Positions 51,274-59,400 of a stretch of 64,000 nucleotides of DNA are shown piece by piece. The first letter of the stretch is position 1; each line of letters begins with the position of its first letter. The position numbers were made by a program, and so were the translations under genes. Source of the DNA: Akkermansia sp. (GTDB taxonomy: Bacteria; Verrucomicrobiota; Verrucomicrobiia; Verrucomicrobiales; Akkermansiaceae); contig JAFQDN010000032.1 in assembly GCA_017415995.1 (NCBI GenBank), positions 43,546-107,545 of the forward strand, read 5' to 3'. Below the pieces are notes generated by a model that was not told where the DNA came from, made no database searches, and saw only the letters and a list, made by a program, of their open reading frames with translations.

Positions 51274-52491
51274 TCAACGGCGTCCTCTGAAGAGGTTGAG
51301 AATGCGTTTAAGCAGGCTGGGTGGGGCATTGCGCATGGCTTCATCATCATAGCGCTGCGCAAAACGAATAAGCCCGATGGCCGTACAGTAGCGAGGATCC
51401 GCCAAGTAGGAGTACTCAGCCCCCGTTCCGGGGGGCATGGGTTGCTTCACCGGTACGCGGAAAATGAACTGTGCTAAGCTGTCCAAGCCCCGCATCAGAC
51501 TGGTGCCTCCGGAAAGATACACCGTCATTCCGCTGCGCTTCATGACTTCCGGCGGGATGCTGTCGCGCACGCGCAACAGGATGTCGGCCAAACGGTCTCG
51601 GATAATACGATTCAGCTCCCCTCTCGGGATGGAAACATCATGCATGCCCAGTTCGCTCTTGTATTGCGCCATTGAGCGATCCTTAACATCGCCGAATGCG
51701 TTGCCCTCCGTGCACTTGAGCACCTCTGCTGCCTTGTTGGTGACACGCTGTTCACTCAGCTCAACAATGTCCTTGTTGATGGTGTTGCCTCCGGCCGGTA
51801 TACAACCGCTGGCTACTATGTCTCCTCCACTGTAGCAAATGAAATCTGCCGTGCCGCCACCTATGTCGATGAGCAAGGCCCCGCTTTCTTTTTGCTGACG
51901 CGTAAGAACCATTTGTGCAGTCGCCAGTGGCGCAAACACTAAATCCTCTACCTCAAGCGGTACCTGGCGGGCACAGAGCAGGGAGTTTTGAAGGCGTGTG
52001 CGGATTCCGTGCATGACGTGGCAGTTTACATCCAAAGTCCTCCCGGTGAGTCCTACAGGATGACGTGACGCCTCTCGGTTATCGATGGAAAAGTTACCTA
52101 ACTCTCGATTAATGATGAAGCGATCCGCTGCAATTTCCAGTTTCTCTGCCTTTTCTCGGGCAAGATTCACGTGCTCTTCCTCAATGATATCCTCATCATC
52201 CGGTAAACGGTATGAACCCTGACAGTTTTCACCGTATATGTGCTCACCCGTCACCGAGAGGAATACATTGAGAATATCCACATCTGCGTGGTCTTGGGCA
52301 ATTTGCCACGCATCACACAGGCATTGCCGTGCCATGCTTTGGTCGGCAATTTCTCCCTTGCGTATGCCTGCGCTCGGGACTTCTCCGATGCCGATGATGG
52401 CTGCGGTGGCGTCCGGACGGATCTCACCGACTACCATGCAGGTTTTGGAGGTGCCTATTTCAAGACCTACGAGGATTTTTGACTGTGCCAT
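51274..52491 (-). CDS. ftsA: Cell-division protein FtsA
   Basis: Actin-like protein that anchors FtsZ to the membrane. 405 residues. Phosphate 1 loop GLEIGTSKT (usually GLDIGT), the 1C domain, LLIDIGGGTADF (phosphate 2), and VYLSGGTSLMRGL (adenosine). The C-terminus SLLKRILNLFRGRR is the amphipathic membrane-targeting helix. FtsQ is not visible upstream; an extended -10 promoter starts the unit. Confidence 0.95.
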   Translation of the reverse strand: MAQSKILVGLEIGTSKTCMVVGEIRPDATAAIIGIGEVPSAGIRKGEIADQSMARQCLCDAWQIAQDHADVDILNVFLSVTGEHIYGENCQGSYRLPDDEDIIEEEHVNLAREKAEKLEIAADRFIINRELGNFSIDNREASRHPVGLTGRTLDVNCHVMHGIRTRLQNSLLCARQVPLEVEDLVFAPLATAQMVLTRQQKESGALLIDIGGGTADFICYSGGDIVASGCIPAGGNTINKDIVELSEQRVTNKAAEVLKCTEGNAFGDVKDRSMAQYKSELGMHDVSIPRGELNRIIRDRLADILLRVRDSIPPEVMKRSGMTVYLSGGTSLMRGLDSLAQFIFRVPVKQPMPPGTGAEYSYLADPRYCTAIGLIRFAQRYDDEAMRNAPPSLLKRILNLFRGRR

Positions 52492-52567
52492 AACTGAGTG
52501 CCTGAGCGATAGTGGATAATGTGTTGATTAACAGATTAGGTTTGTGAAGAACCCTGTTCGTGTTTTG

Positions 52568-52576
52568 ATTATAGCA
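52568..52576 (-). promoter_or_regulatory. Extended -10 promoter of ftsA-ftsZ
   Basis: Minus strand TGCTATAAT, an extended -10 with no good -35 at the right distance. Leader about 70 nt. Confidence 0.55.
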
Positions 52577-52615
52577 GATAATGTGGCTGTGTGCGCGGTA
52601 AATGCGCGTCATATT

Positions 52616-53131
52616 TTAACGGCATGTAGCGCACCTCTCCGGCGTCGGCATAAACTTCGGCTGGAGGGTGAGCATCTTATCGCTGTATCTCTCGGACGGG
52701 TAGAAGAGGAAACCCGGTTTGCGGTTCTTGACTTCGAATCCGGTCAGTCGGAACACGGGAAGCGGCTGGTTGGTGTTCGGCTCATATGCCTCTTCATTGG
52801 TATAGCTGCCTCGAATGATGTATTCCACGTTGTGATCCGTGCCGAATACTGCGCCGGGTAACGGGCGCTCAGGCCCCCGGTCCGGCTGTCGGCACTGCTT
52901 TTCATCCATGATGACCAACTTAGCGGTGCGCCAGCTTTGGCCGGGCTCTCTCAAGTACCCCCAAAATCGGGTGTACGGTACATAGTAACGCCTGCCGATG
53001 AAGTAATTACCCGGTTGCTCTTGGGCAATCTCCGCCTCTCGCTTGGCTATGGCCTCGCAATCACTCCGAAGTGTGTTGCACTGGCACAGCGATAGAGCTC
53101 CAACGGTGAGAAGTATGATTTTTCTGAACAT
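52616..53131 (-). CDS. Exported protein, possible lipoprotein, unknown function
   Basis: 171 residues from ATG 53131. Signal peptide FRKIILLTVGALSLCQC; Cys19 could be lipidated, though LCQC is a poor lipobox. The mature part is rich in Tyr, Arg and Pro (NYFIGRRYYVPYTRFWGYL) with a paired-Cys end (ERCATCR). No family recognised. A promoter 10 nt upstream decides the start over 53185. Confidence 0.6.
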   Translation of the reverse strand: MFRKIILLTVGALSLCQCNTLRSDCEAIAKREAEIAQEQPGNYFIGRRYYVPYTRFWGYLREPGQSWRTAKLVIMDEKQCRQPDRGPERPLPGAVFGTDHNVEYIIRGSYTNEEAYEPNTNQPLPVFRLTGFEVKNRKPGFLFYPSERYSDKMLTLQPKFMPTPERCATCR

Positions 53132-53141
53132 GAACGCTTTT

Positions 53142-53170
53142 CTTCTACTCTTTTCTGTTAGCTCGGTCAA
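53142..53170 (-). promoter_or_regulatory. Promoter of the 52616-53131 gene
   Basis: Minus strand TTGACC (53165-53170), 17-bp spacer, TAGAAG (53142-53147). Confidence 0.55.
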
Positions 53171-53191
53171 GTAAATTCCGCGCATGCGTAC

Positions 53192-54199
53192 TTACTTTGT
53201 TTCTGTTTCTGCTTTTGTCCCGGCATCCTCTTCCTTGTTATTGCCGAGTATGCGAGCATACGCTGCGCGGTTGCGCTTCTTGCGGAGAATGGAGGCGATT
53301 ATCCTCCAGATGATGAGCAGAAGTACCAACGGTACTGCCACGATGAGGATGTCCACCACCAACGCGCTGAGTCCGAGGCCGGCTAACCATCCTTGTACCG
53401 GGGCAGATACTGACGCCGGCAGAAAGCCTGCTTGCTTATTGGTAGCGTTGCCACCTGCTGCTGCGTTATCCGTGCTTGACGCAAAGGCATCATACTCAGC
53501 CCCGAAGTCATCGGCACTGTCTATTTCAGCCTGCTCGGGCAGAGCCGGTGCTTGCTCTACCTCTGGAGTTGCTGCTGCGATTGCGGCGGAGGGCTTAGCA
53601 TTGCGACGAGCTTCCTCATTGGCTGCAATGGCAGATATGTCGATTCCGGGCCCCTTGCTGCCCATAGCTGTATAACTCCCGCCTTCGCTTGCCTCATCCA
53701 AAGCTAAACGGTTTTTTGTCGGTTTTTTTGCGAAGATGAGTACCCGACCGCACTTCTTTTTATCCCCGGCACTCGGTTGTGCCAATACCCACATTTTGCC
53801 GACCTTATTGCCGATGGCTCCCTTGTACCCCATCTCTGCAAGGGATTTGCTGACTTTGCGCAGTTTCATGCTGCTTGCCTGTTTTCCTACAACGGCAACC
53901 ATGTCTTGACGTGCCGCCTTCAAGCTCACCGGTTTCTTGTACTCTATAATGATGCAGATGGCTTGTCCCTTTCGTGCAAGGTCAAAGTCCATGTGTACGG
54001 TTTTGTCATTGAGCTTCCAGCTCCGTCGCAGACTCGCATCTTCCAGTATGCTGTAATCGTAATCCTTACTCAGCTTGGCATCTGCTTCGTTGCGGGTCAT
54101 CGGCAGACTGAGTTCTTGTACTTCCAAACCGTAACTGCTCGGCACAAGCCCCATGAGCAACAGGCTCATCAGTCCGACTGTCTTTTGTATCATTTTCAT
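53192..54199 (-). CDS. Exported single-pass membrane protein, unknown function
   Basis: 335 residues. Signal peptide (cleavage near SYG-LE), a globular alpha/beta region (about 25-165), an Ala/Glu/Asp-rich flexible segment (about 180-255), a membrane helix (about 272-297: LSALVVDILIVAVPLVLLLIIW) and a basic/charged cytoplasmic tail ending in E/K repeats. No domain recognised. Its own promoter is upstream. Possibly an envelope sensor or tether. Confidence 0.65.
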   Translation of the reverse strand: MKMIQKTVGLMSLLLMGLVPSSYGLEVQELSLPMTRNEADAKLSKDYDYSILEDASLRRSWKLNDKTVHMDFDLARKGQAICIIIEYKKPVSLKAARQDMVAVVGKQASSMKLRKVSKSLAEMGYKGAIGNKVGKMWVLAQPSAGDKKKCGRVLIFAKKPTKNRLALDEASEGGSYTAMGSKGPGIDISAIAANEEARRNAKPSAAIAAATPEVEQAPALPEQAEIDSADDFGAEYDAFASSTDNAAAGGNATNKQAGFLPASVSAPVQGWLAGLGLSALVVDILIVAVPLVLLLIIWRIIASILRKKRNRAAYARILGNNKEEDAGTKAETETK

Positions 54200-54251
54200 A
54201 TCCGTTTATTTATTTGAAAGGTGTTTGCCATCTATTCCCGGCGTCACTTCA

Positions 54252-54280
54252 TTTATAGCATACTATCTATACCGTCTCAA
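54252..54280 (-). promoter_or_regulatory. Promoter of the 53192-54199 gene
   Basis: Minus strand TTGAGA (54275-54280), 17-bp spacer, TATAAA (54252-54257). Confidence 0.55.
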
Positions 54281-54332
54281 GCAGAAATATGCTCATTGCC
54301 CCAAATACCCGTTCTGAACTCTTCTCGTTAAC

Positions 54333-54360
54333 AAAAAAGCCCCGCATTCGCGGGGCTTAA
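54333..54360 (-). terminator. Terminator of tRNA-Ser
   Basis: Minus strand AAGCCCCGC/GCGGGGCTT with a 4-nt loop, then a T-run. Confidence 0.92.
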
Positions 54361-54364
54361 AAAG

Positions 54365-54452
54365 CGGAAAGAGTGGGATTCGAACCCACGGTGACATCTC
54401 TGCCACGCTCGATTTCGAGTCGAGTGCCTTAGACCAACTCAGCCATCTTTCC
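54365..54452 (-). tRNA. tRNA-Ser (anticodon CGA)
   Basis: 88 nt. Acceptor stem GGAAAGA/TCTTTCC with discriminator G, D-arm GGTCTAAGG, anticodon stem CTCGA/TCGAG with loop CTCGAAA (anticodon CGA, reads UCG), a long variable arm typical of serine tRNA, and T-loop GGTTCGAATCC. The 3' CCA is not encoded. It has its own promoter and terminator. Confidence 0.96.
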
Positions 54453-54478
54453 GAAAAATGCTGCAAAAGTGCCCGAGC

Positions 54479-54507
54479 ATTATGGATGTGCCGAATAGAA
54501 ATGTCAA
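54479..54507 (-). promoter_or_regulatory. Promoter of tRNA-Ser
   Basis: Minus strand TTGACA (54502-54507), 17-bp spacer, CATAAT (54479-54484). Confidence 0.75.
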
Positions 54508-54579
54508 GCCATTTTTGACCCCTTGACCCGATTTTGCAAGGTGATGATAAAAAGTAATCCGAATCTGAACATGGTTTTG

Positions 54580-55527
54580 TTATCTTAGACGGGTTTTAAT
54601 GAAATAACGCGGGCGTTTCTTGGTTTCCATATACATTTTACCGATGTACTCGCCTACTATAGAAAGGCAAATCATACCTAAGCCGCCGATAAACCAGAGA
54701 CTGCATGTGAGGGTTGCCCAACCGTTTGGTGTGCCGATGCGGAAGTAGTCATAGACAACCCACCCAACCATGAAAAGGCTGATGATGAAAATAAGCAGTC
54801 CTATGCCTGCAATAATTCTTAGCGGAGCTACGGAGAAGGAGGTGATGGCATCGAGGCTCAGGGCGAGCAATTTGCGCAAGGACATTTTGCTTTCCCCAAG
54901 TTCCCGTTCCTTAACCTCAAAGTATACGGGAGCTTGATTAAAACCGAGTTGGCGCAGGATTGCGCGGAACATCATATTGCTTTCATTGTACTCCGAGAGG
55001 GCCACGAGTACCTGTTTGGTCATTAGGCTGTAGTCTGAATGCCCACGGAGTACGGGTGAGCCAAGCTTGCCCATGAACCAATAGAAAAATTTTGCTGTTA
55101 TTTTACGGATAAACGGTTCTTTTCCGCGTGAGGTTTTCAGGCCATACAGCAGTTCATAGCCCTCCTCGCGTTTATCAAGAAATGTGTCGATGGCGTTAAT
55201 ATCATGTTGCAGGTCAGCGTCCATGCAAATCACGATATCAGCAGCATCTTTGGCTTCCATGAGCCCGGCAAACAGTGCATATTCTTTGCCTCGGTTGCCT
55301 GCCAAGCGTGAGGCTTTTACCATGGGGTTCCCGGCGTGCAGCTTTTCCAGCAGTTCCCATGTGTTGTCTCGAGAACCATCATCCGCAAACAGCATGGCGC
55401 TGTTTGCGGCTATGCGTCCTTGTTCTATGAGGCTGCGTAGCTTTTCACTTACAACTTGTGCTGTTGTCTCAATCCCCGCGGATTCGTTGTAGCAGGGCAT
55501 GACGATATAGAGTGTCTCAGCAGCCAT
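54580..55527 (-). CDS. GtrB-like polyprenyl-phosphate glycosyltransferase (GT2)
   Basis: 315 residues. GT2 domain (about 1-225) with VMPCYNES, FADDGSRDNTW and CMDADLQHD (DxD-type); a GESKMSLRKLL segment follows, then two membrane helices (about 235-265 and 275-300), the usual GtrB/DPMS plan. It probably makes polyprenyl-phosphate-glucose or a similar carrier, which the GtrII-like enzyme at 48165-49673 could use. It begins 9 nt after ychF. Confidence 0.9.
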   Translation of the reverse strand: MAAETLYIVMPCYNESAGIETTAQVVSEKLRSLIEQGRIAANSAMLFADDGSRDNTWELLEKLHAGNPMVKASRLAGNRGKEYALFAGLMEAKDAADIVICMDADLQHDINAIDTFLDKREEGYELLYGLKTSRGKEPFIRKITAKFFYWFMGKLGSPVLRGHSDYSLMTKQVLVALSEYNESNMMFRAILRQLGFNQAPVYFEVKERELGESKMSLRKLLALSLDAITSFSVAPLRIIAGIGLLIFIISLFMVGWVVYDYFRIGTPNGWATLTCSLWFIGGLGMICLSIVGEYIGKMYMETKKRPRYFIKTRLR

Positions 55528-55536
55528 GAGAAAGAA

Positions 55537-56658
55537 TTATTTTGATACGTTGAAACGGAATTCTACCACGTCGCCGTCTTGCATGACGTAGTCTTTGCCT
55601 TCTATGCGCAGTTTGGCTTGCTCTTTGGCTTTCGCCATGGTGCCACACGCTACTAAGTCTTCATAGGCAACTACTTGGGCTGCAATGAAGCCACGTTCAA
55701 AGTCCGTATGAATAACGCCCGCTGCCTGCGGGGCTTTGTCGCCTGCATGGATGGTCCATGCTCGGGTTTCTTTGACGCCTGTTGTCAGGTAGGTACGCAG
55801 GCCGAGCAGGTGGTAAACGGCACGAATGAGGTCACTGACGCCGGAATCTTCCACGCCGAGGTCATTGAGGAACATAACCGCTTCTTCCTTGGGCAACTCG
55901 GAGAGCTCTTCCTCGATGCGGGCTGAGATGACAATAGCCTCGGCGTTGTGTTGCTCGGCTACATAGCGACGCACCGCTGATACGTAGGGGTGCGCATCCG
56001 GGTTTTTTACGGCCTCGGCCAGTTCGTCTTCGCTGACGTTGCAGGCAAAGATGCTCTTTTTGTCGGAAAGAAGGAAAAATTCCTTCATCAGTTTGCGTTC
56101 ATCATCGCTGAGCTCCAAGGTGATGGCCGGCTTTCCTGCGTCTAAGTGAGGAATGAGTTTTTCAATGAGCTCTACCTCTGCTTTGGCTTCTTTGTCGCCG
56201 CCTCGGGCTTTTTTGATGCGACTTTCCTTGCGTTTTTCCATAGCGGCAAGGTCGGCGAGTATGAGCTCGGAGTTGATGATTTCTATATCTCGTACGGGAT
56301 CCACGCTGCCCAGTTCGTGAATGATGTCATCATTCTCAAAGCAACGTACAACCTGTACGATAGCATCTGTCTCGCGGATGTTGGAGAGGAATTTGTTACC
56401 GAGTCCGGCTCCTTCCGCAGCTCCTTTTACCAAGCCGGCGATGTCCACAAACTCAATGGCGGCAGGTACTATTCGTTCACTTTTACTCATTTCTGCCAAT
56501 ACGGCAAGTCTATCATCCGGTACTTCCACCACTCCCACATTCGGGTCAATGGTGCAGAACGGATAATTTGCTGCCTCTGCTTTGCGGGAGCGAGTGACAG
56601 CATTAAAAAGTGTGGATTTGCCTACATTCGGGAGCCCTACTATACCTGCCTGTAACAT
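55537..56658 (-). CDS. ychF: YchF/Ola1 translation-associated ATPase
   Basis: 373 residues. [19 protein letters not shown]-loop near residues 5-22, [31 protein letters not shown], and NVSEDEL (the NxxE variant that gives ATP preference). A TGS domain (about 285-370) ends [10 protein letters not shown]. Conserved ribosome-linked ATPase. First gene of ychF-gtrB. Confidence 0.97.
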   Translation of the reverse strand: MLQAGIVGLPNVGKSTLFNAVTRSRKAEAANYPFCTIDPNVGVVEVPDDRLAVLAEMSKSERIVPAAIEFVDIAGLVKGAAEGAGLGNKFLSNIRETDAIVQVVRCFENDDIIHELGSVDPVRDIEIINSELILADLAAMEKRKESRIKKARGGDKEAKAEVELIEKLIPHLDAGKPAITLELSDDERKLMKEFFLLSDKKSIFACNVSEDELAEAVKNPDAHPYVSAVRRYVAEQHNAEAIVISARIEEELSELPKEEAVMFLNDLGVEDSGVSDLIRAVYHLLGLRTYLTTGVKETRAWTIHAGDKAPQAAGVIHTDFERGFIAAQVVAYEDLVACGTMAKAKEQAKLRIEGKDYVMQDGDVVEFRFNVSK

Positions 56659-56668
56659 AACGGGCTGT

Positions 56669-56697
56669 ATTATATACCCTTTTTAACCGTATTGAAA
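56669..56697 (-). promoter_or_regulatory. Promoter of ychF
   Basis: Minus strand TTTCAA (56692-56697), 17-bp spacer, TATAAT (56669-56674); 10 nt to the ATG. Confidence 0.65.
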
Positions 56698-56771
56698 GCC
56701 TAAATTGCGACAGAGGATGCGAGTTAGCAAGTTTTGCCGGAAATAATGATTGAAGGGGCGGTACGTAAGAA

Positions 56772-57668
56772 TTACACAATCATCCCCAGGGTGTCGCCTA
56801 CGTGGGCGAATGTTTCCGTGCATTGTTCTGTGTTGCGGAGAATGTCGTCAGCAAGTTGTATGCGTCCGGGCTCAAAGAAAGTCATGATAGTTGAGCCGCC
56901 GAAGGCAAAGTATCCTTGTTCATCTCCTTTTTTAACGGGAGAATCCGGGGTGTAGGTTTGGAAAATGGCTCCTACTCCGGTTGCTCCTACTGCCAGGTGT
57001 ACAATGTCACCCAAATGGGGGGTGCGCAGGAGAGTCAGCTCACGCTTGTTTGTCCACAGCCATGAAAGCTTGTGGCGTAAGCAGTAGGGAGAGACACTGG
57101 CAAGGGGACCGGGAATGCGAATCGCTGCATCCGGAGTGCCGTCCGCCACGAAGTGAAAGCGGTGGTAATCCACCGGGCAGAGGCGAGAGAGAACAACAGT
57201 GCCGTGTTGGTACTTTTCTGCCAGTTCGTTACTACCGAGCAGGGCGGGCAAATCGAATTGCTGTCCTTTTACGAACACGCCTTGCATTTGTGAGGCATCC
57301 TGCCATCCGCTGTGTCGGCCATCTGCGGGCAGGGCAATGCAGTCATCAGCACAAATCGGGCGAGCTCCGGGTTTGAGCTTGCGATAAAAGAAATCATTGA
57401 AGCAGGTGTATTCTTCCAATGGTTTCTCTGCTTCGTCCAGGTTTATGTTGTATTCTCGTACAAATTGCGGTAACGATTTAGCACTGCTGCGGGAGTTTTT
57501 CATTGCTCCGAGCAGTTTGGAAAAGAATGCTCGTTTAATGAGTGTATGCAGAGCCACTTTGCCGAGAGATGTTCCGTACACCCAGCGCAGGGATTTTTCA
57601 CCCAGTACCTTTTCTTGTTCGAGTTGTTGCGTGTAACGGTTGTAGAATGTAATGCCCTGTGTGCTCAT
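56772..57668 (-). CDS. psd: Phosphatidylserine decarboxylase
   Basis: Makes phosphatidylethanolamine; pyruvoyl enzyme. 298 residues. CPVDYHRFHF carries the conserved histidines, and GGSTIMTFF near residue 252 is the self-cleavage site (the LGST position reads GGST, as in some other bacteria and the eukaryote-like group). ALPADGRHSG holds the first catalytic Asp-Gly. No membrane helix; probably peripheral. Single gene. Confidence 0.95.
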   Translation of the reverse strand: MSTQGITFYNRYTQQLEQEKVLGEKSLRWVYGTSLGKVALHTLIKRAFFSKLLGAMKNSRSSAKSLPQFVREYNINLDEAEKPLEEYTCFNDFFYRKLKPGARPICADDCIALPADGRHSGWQDASQMQGVFVKGQQFDLPALLGSNELAEKYQHGTVVLSRLCPVDYHRFHFVADGTPDAAIRIPGPLASVSPYCLRHKLSWLWTNKRELTLLRTPHLGDIVHLAVGATGVGAIFQTYTPDSPVKKGDEQGYFAFGGSTIMTFFEPGRIQLADDILRNTEQCTETFAHVGDTLGMIV

Positions 57669-57677
57669 GTCGTGGCA

Positions 57678-57706
57678 ATGCTAACATTATTTCAGAATAC
57701 TGTCAA
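57678..57706 (-). promoter_or_regulatory. Promoter of psd
   Basis: Minus strand TTGACA (57701-57706), 17-bp spacer, TAGCAT (57678-57683); 9 nt to the ATG. Confidence 0.75.
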
Positions 57707-57740
57707 ACAAAAACACCACCCCGGATTAAGGGTGGTGTTT
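57707..57740 (-). terminator. Terminator of the CoA-transferase gene
   Basis: Minus strand AAACACCACC/GGTGGTGTTT, 10-nt loop, then T-rich. It abuts the psd -35. Confidence 0.9.
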
Positions 57741-57762
57741 GCCGGGGAAGTAGCACCCGGAA

Positions 57763-59244
57763 TTACAATTTTACGTTGCGCATATCACCGGTTTCCTGCA
57801 GCGCCAAGTGGAAGGCGTATGCTTTGGTTAGGCTGTGCGGAGTGTGACCTTTGGGGGTGAGCTCCACATATTTTCTCAACAGGGGGCGGTAATCCGGGTG
57901 GGCGCAGTTTTCAATGATAAGCTGTGCTCGCTGTCTCGGGGATTTGCCTCGCAGGTCTGCTATGCCTTGCTCTGTAATAAGCACGCGGACGTCATGCTCT
58001 GTATGGTCCACATGTGATACCATGGGAACAATGGAAGAAATGCAGCCTCCCTTTGCCACGGATGGGCAGCTGAAGATGGTGATGGCTGCGGCGCGCGCAA
58101 AGTCGCCACTACCGCCTATGCCGTTCATAATTTTGTTGCCGAGAATGTGCGTGGAGTTGACGTTGCCGAAAATGTCCGCTTCAATGGCCGTATTCATGCA
58201 GATAAGCCCTAACTGACGGACGATTGCCGGGTTATTAGTCATTTCCGTGGGGCGCAGCAATACTTTATTCTTCCAGTAATCAAAGTCTCGGTATATTTCC
58301 TCCATCGTATCATCGGATACGGAGAGAGAACATCCGGATGCAAATGTAATTTTGCCTTGTTTAATCAGGCCGATTACCGCCTCCTGAATTACCTCCGTGT
58401 ACATCTTAACCGGAGGGATAACGGCAGAGCGCCCCAAGGCAGCCAATACGGCATTGGCTACATTACCTACACCGCTTTGGATGGGAAGAAAATCCTCGGG
58501 GATACGGCCTACGCGGTATTCGTGCTCAAGAAAGCGAATGACGTTTTCTCCGATTTTGTCAGTTACCGCATCACTCGGGCGGTAGGGGGGCAGTCCGTCT
58601 TTCAGATTGGTGATAACCACACCGATAATTTTCTCCGGATCAACCTGTACGTAGGGAGTGCCGATTTTTTCCTCCGGGGAGAGCAGGGGAATGGGGGTGC
58701 GGTTTGGTGGGTCTTCCGGTATAAAAATATCATGTATCTCCTTCAGACAAGGCTTGTGGTATGTATTTAACTCCACGATGATTCTGTCCGCCAGTAAACA
58801 GAAGTCCGCAGATGAACCTTGGCTCATTGTGAAGGTAATCTTTCCGTCATCCGTTACTTCACAGGCCTCCACAATGGCCGTTTTGACCCGGGGAATAATA
58901 CCATAGCGCATGTTTTGCGCAAAAAGGGAGATGTGAGGGTCTTGGTAAAAGACCTCTGCATTATTGATTTGGGCTCGCGTGTGCGGACATGACATATACG
59001 GCATGCGCATGGAAACGGCCTCTGCTGCTGCCAACTCTCCATCCACGGCGGCACTGTTGGAGGCCCCGCACATTACTTTCAGTTTGAATGGTCGCCCTGC
59101 CGCGTGCTCGGCTTTTGCTTTTTGGGCAATGGCTTTGGGTACAACTTTCACAGCTCCTGCCTCAGTGAATCCGCTCACGCCGATGCACTCTCCGTCTTCA
59201 ATAAACTCAGCTGCCTGTTCCGGGGTCAGAATTTTGTAACGCAT
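57763..59244 (-). CDS. Acetyl-CoA hydrolase/transferase family: succinyl/propionyl-CoA:acetate-type CoA-transferase
   Basis: 493 residues, the Cat1/ScpC/AarC type. VSGFTEAGAVKVVP near the N-terminus, MYTEVIQEAVIGLI with the likely catalytic Glu near 283, and the C-terminal GGSGDFARAA, RVLITEQGIADLRGKSPRQRA. These enzymes move CoA between succinate, acetate and propionate; in propionate-forming anaerobes this closes the succinate pathway. Substrate choice is not readable. Monocistronic with a strong promoter. Confidence 0.93.
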   Translation of the reverse strand: MRYKILTPEQAAEFIEDGECIGVSGFTEAGAVKVVPKAIAQKAKAEHAAGRPFKLKVMCGASNSAAVDGELAAAEAVSMRMPYMSCPHTRAQINNAEVFYQDPHISLFAQNMRYGIIPRVKTAIVEACEVTDDGKITFTMSQGSSADFCLLADRIIVELNTYHKPCLKEIHDIFIPEDPPNRTPIPLLSPEEKIGTPYVQVDPEKIIGVVITNLKDGLPPYRPSDAVTDKIGENVIRFLEHEYRVGRIPEDFLPIQSGVGNVANAVLAALGRSAVIPPVKMYTEVIQEAVIGLIKQGKITFASGCSLSVSDDTMEEIYRDFDYWKNKVLLRPTEMTNNPAIVRQLGLICMNTAIEADIFGNVNSTHILGNKIMNGIGGSGDFARAAAITIFSCPSVAKGGCISSIVPMVSHVDHTEHDVRVLITEQGIADLRGKSPRQRAQLIIENCAHPDYRPLLRKYVELTPKGHTPHSLTKAYAFHLALQETGDMRNVKL

Positions 59245-59259
59245 ATCTTCTACACGGAT

Positions 59260-59288
59260 ATCTTAGCTAAAAGTTAGAGTAAGGTCAA
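59260..59288 (-). promoter_or_regulatory. Promoter of the CoA-transferase gene
   Basis: Minus strand TTGACC (59283-59288), 17-bp spacer, TAAGAT (59260-59265). Confidence 0.75.
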
Positions 59289-59346
59289 GAATATTTTGGG
59301 CGATATGATAAAAAGACTTTTTGATGTGGGGCAGTGGTAATAAACA

Positions 59347-59378
59347 AACCAACGCGTCCCCATGCGGACGCGTTGGTT
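59347..59378 (-). terminator. Terminator of the rpmH-yidC operon
   Basis: Minus strand 13-bp stem AACCAACGCGTCC/GGACGCGTTGGTT, 6-nt loop, then TGTTTATT. Confidence 0.88.
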
Positions 59379-59400
59379 GTGAAGGGAAAAGCAGAAAGTG

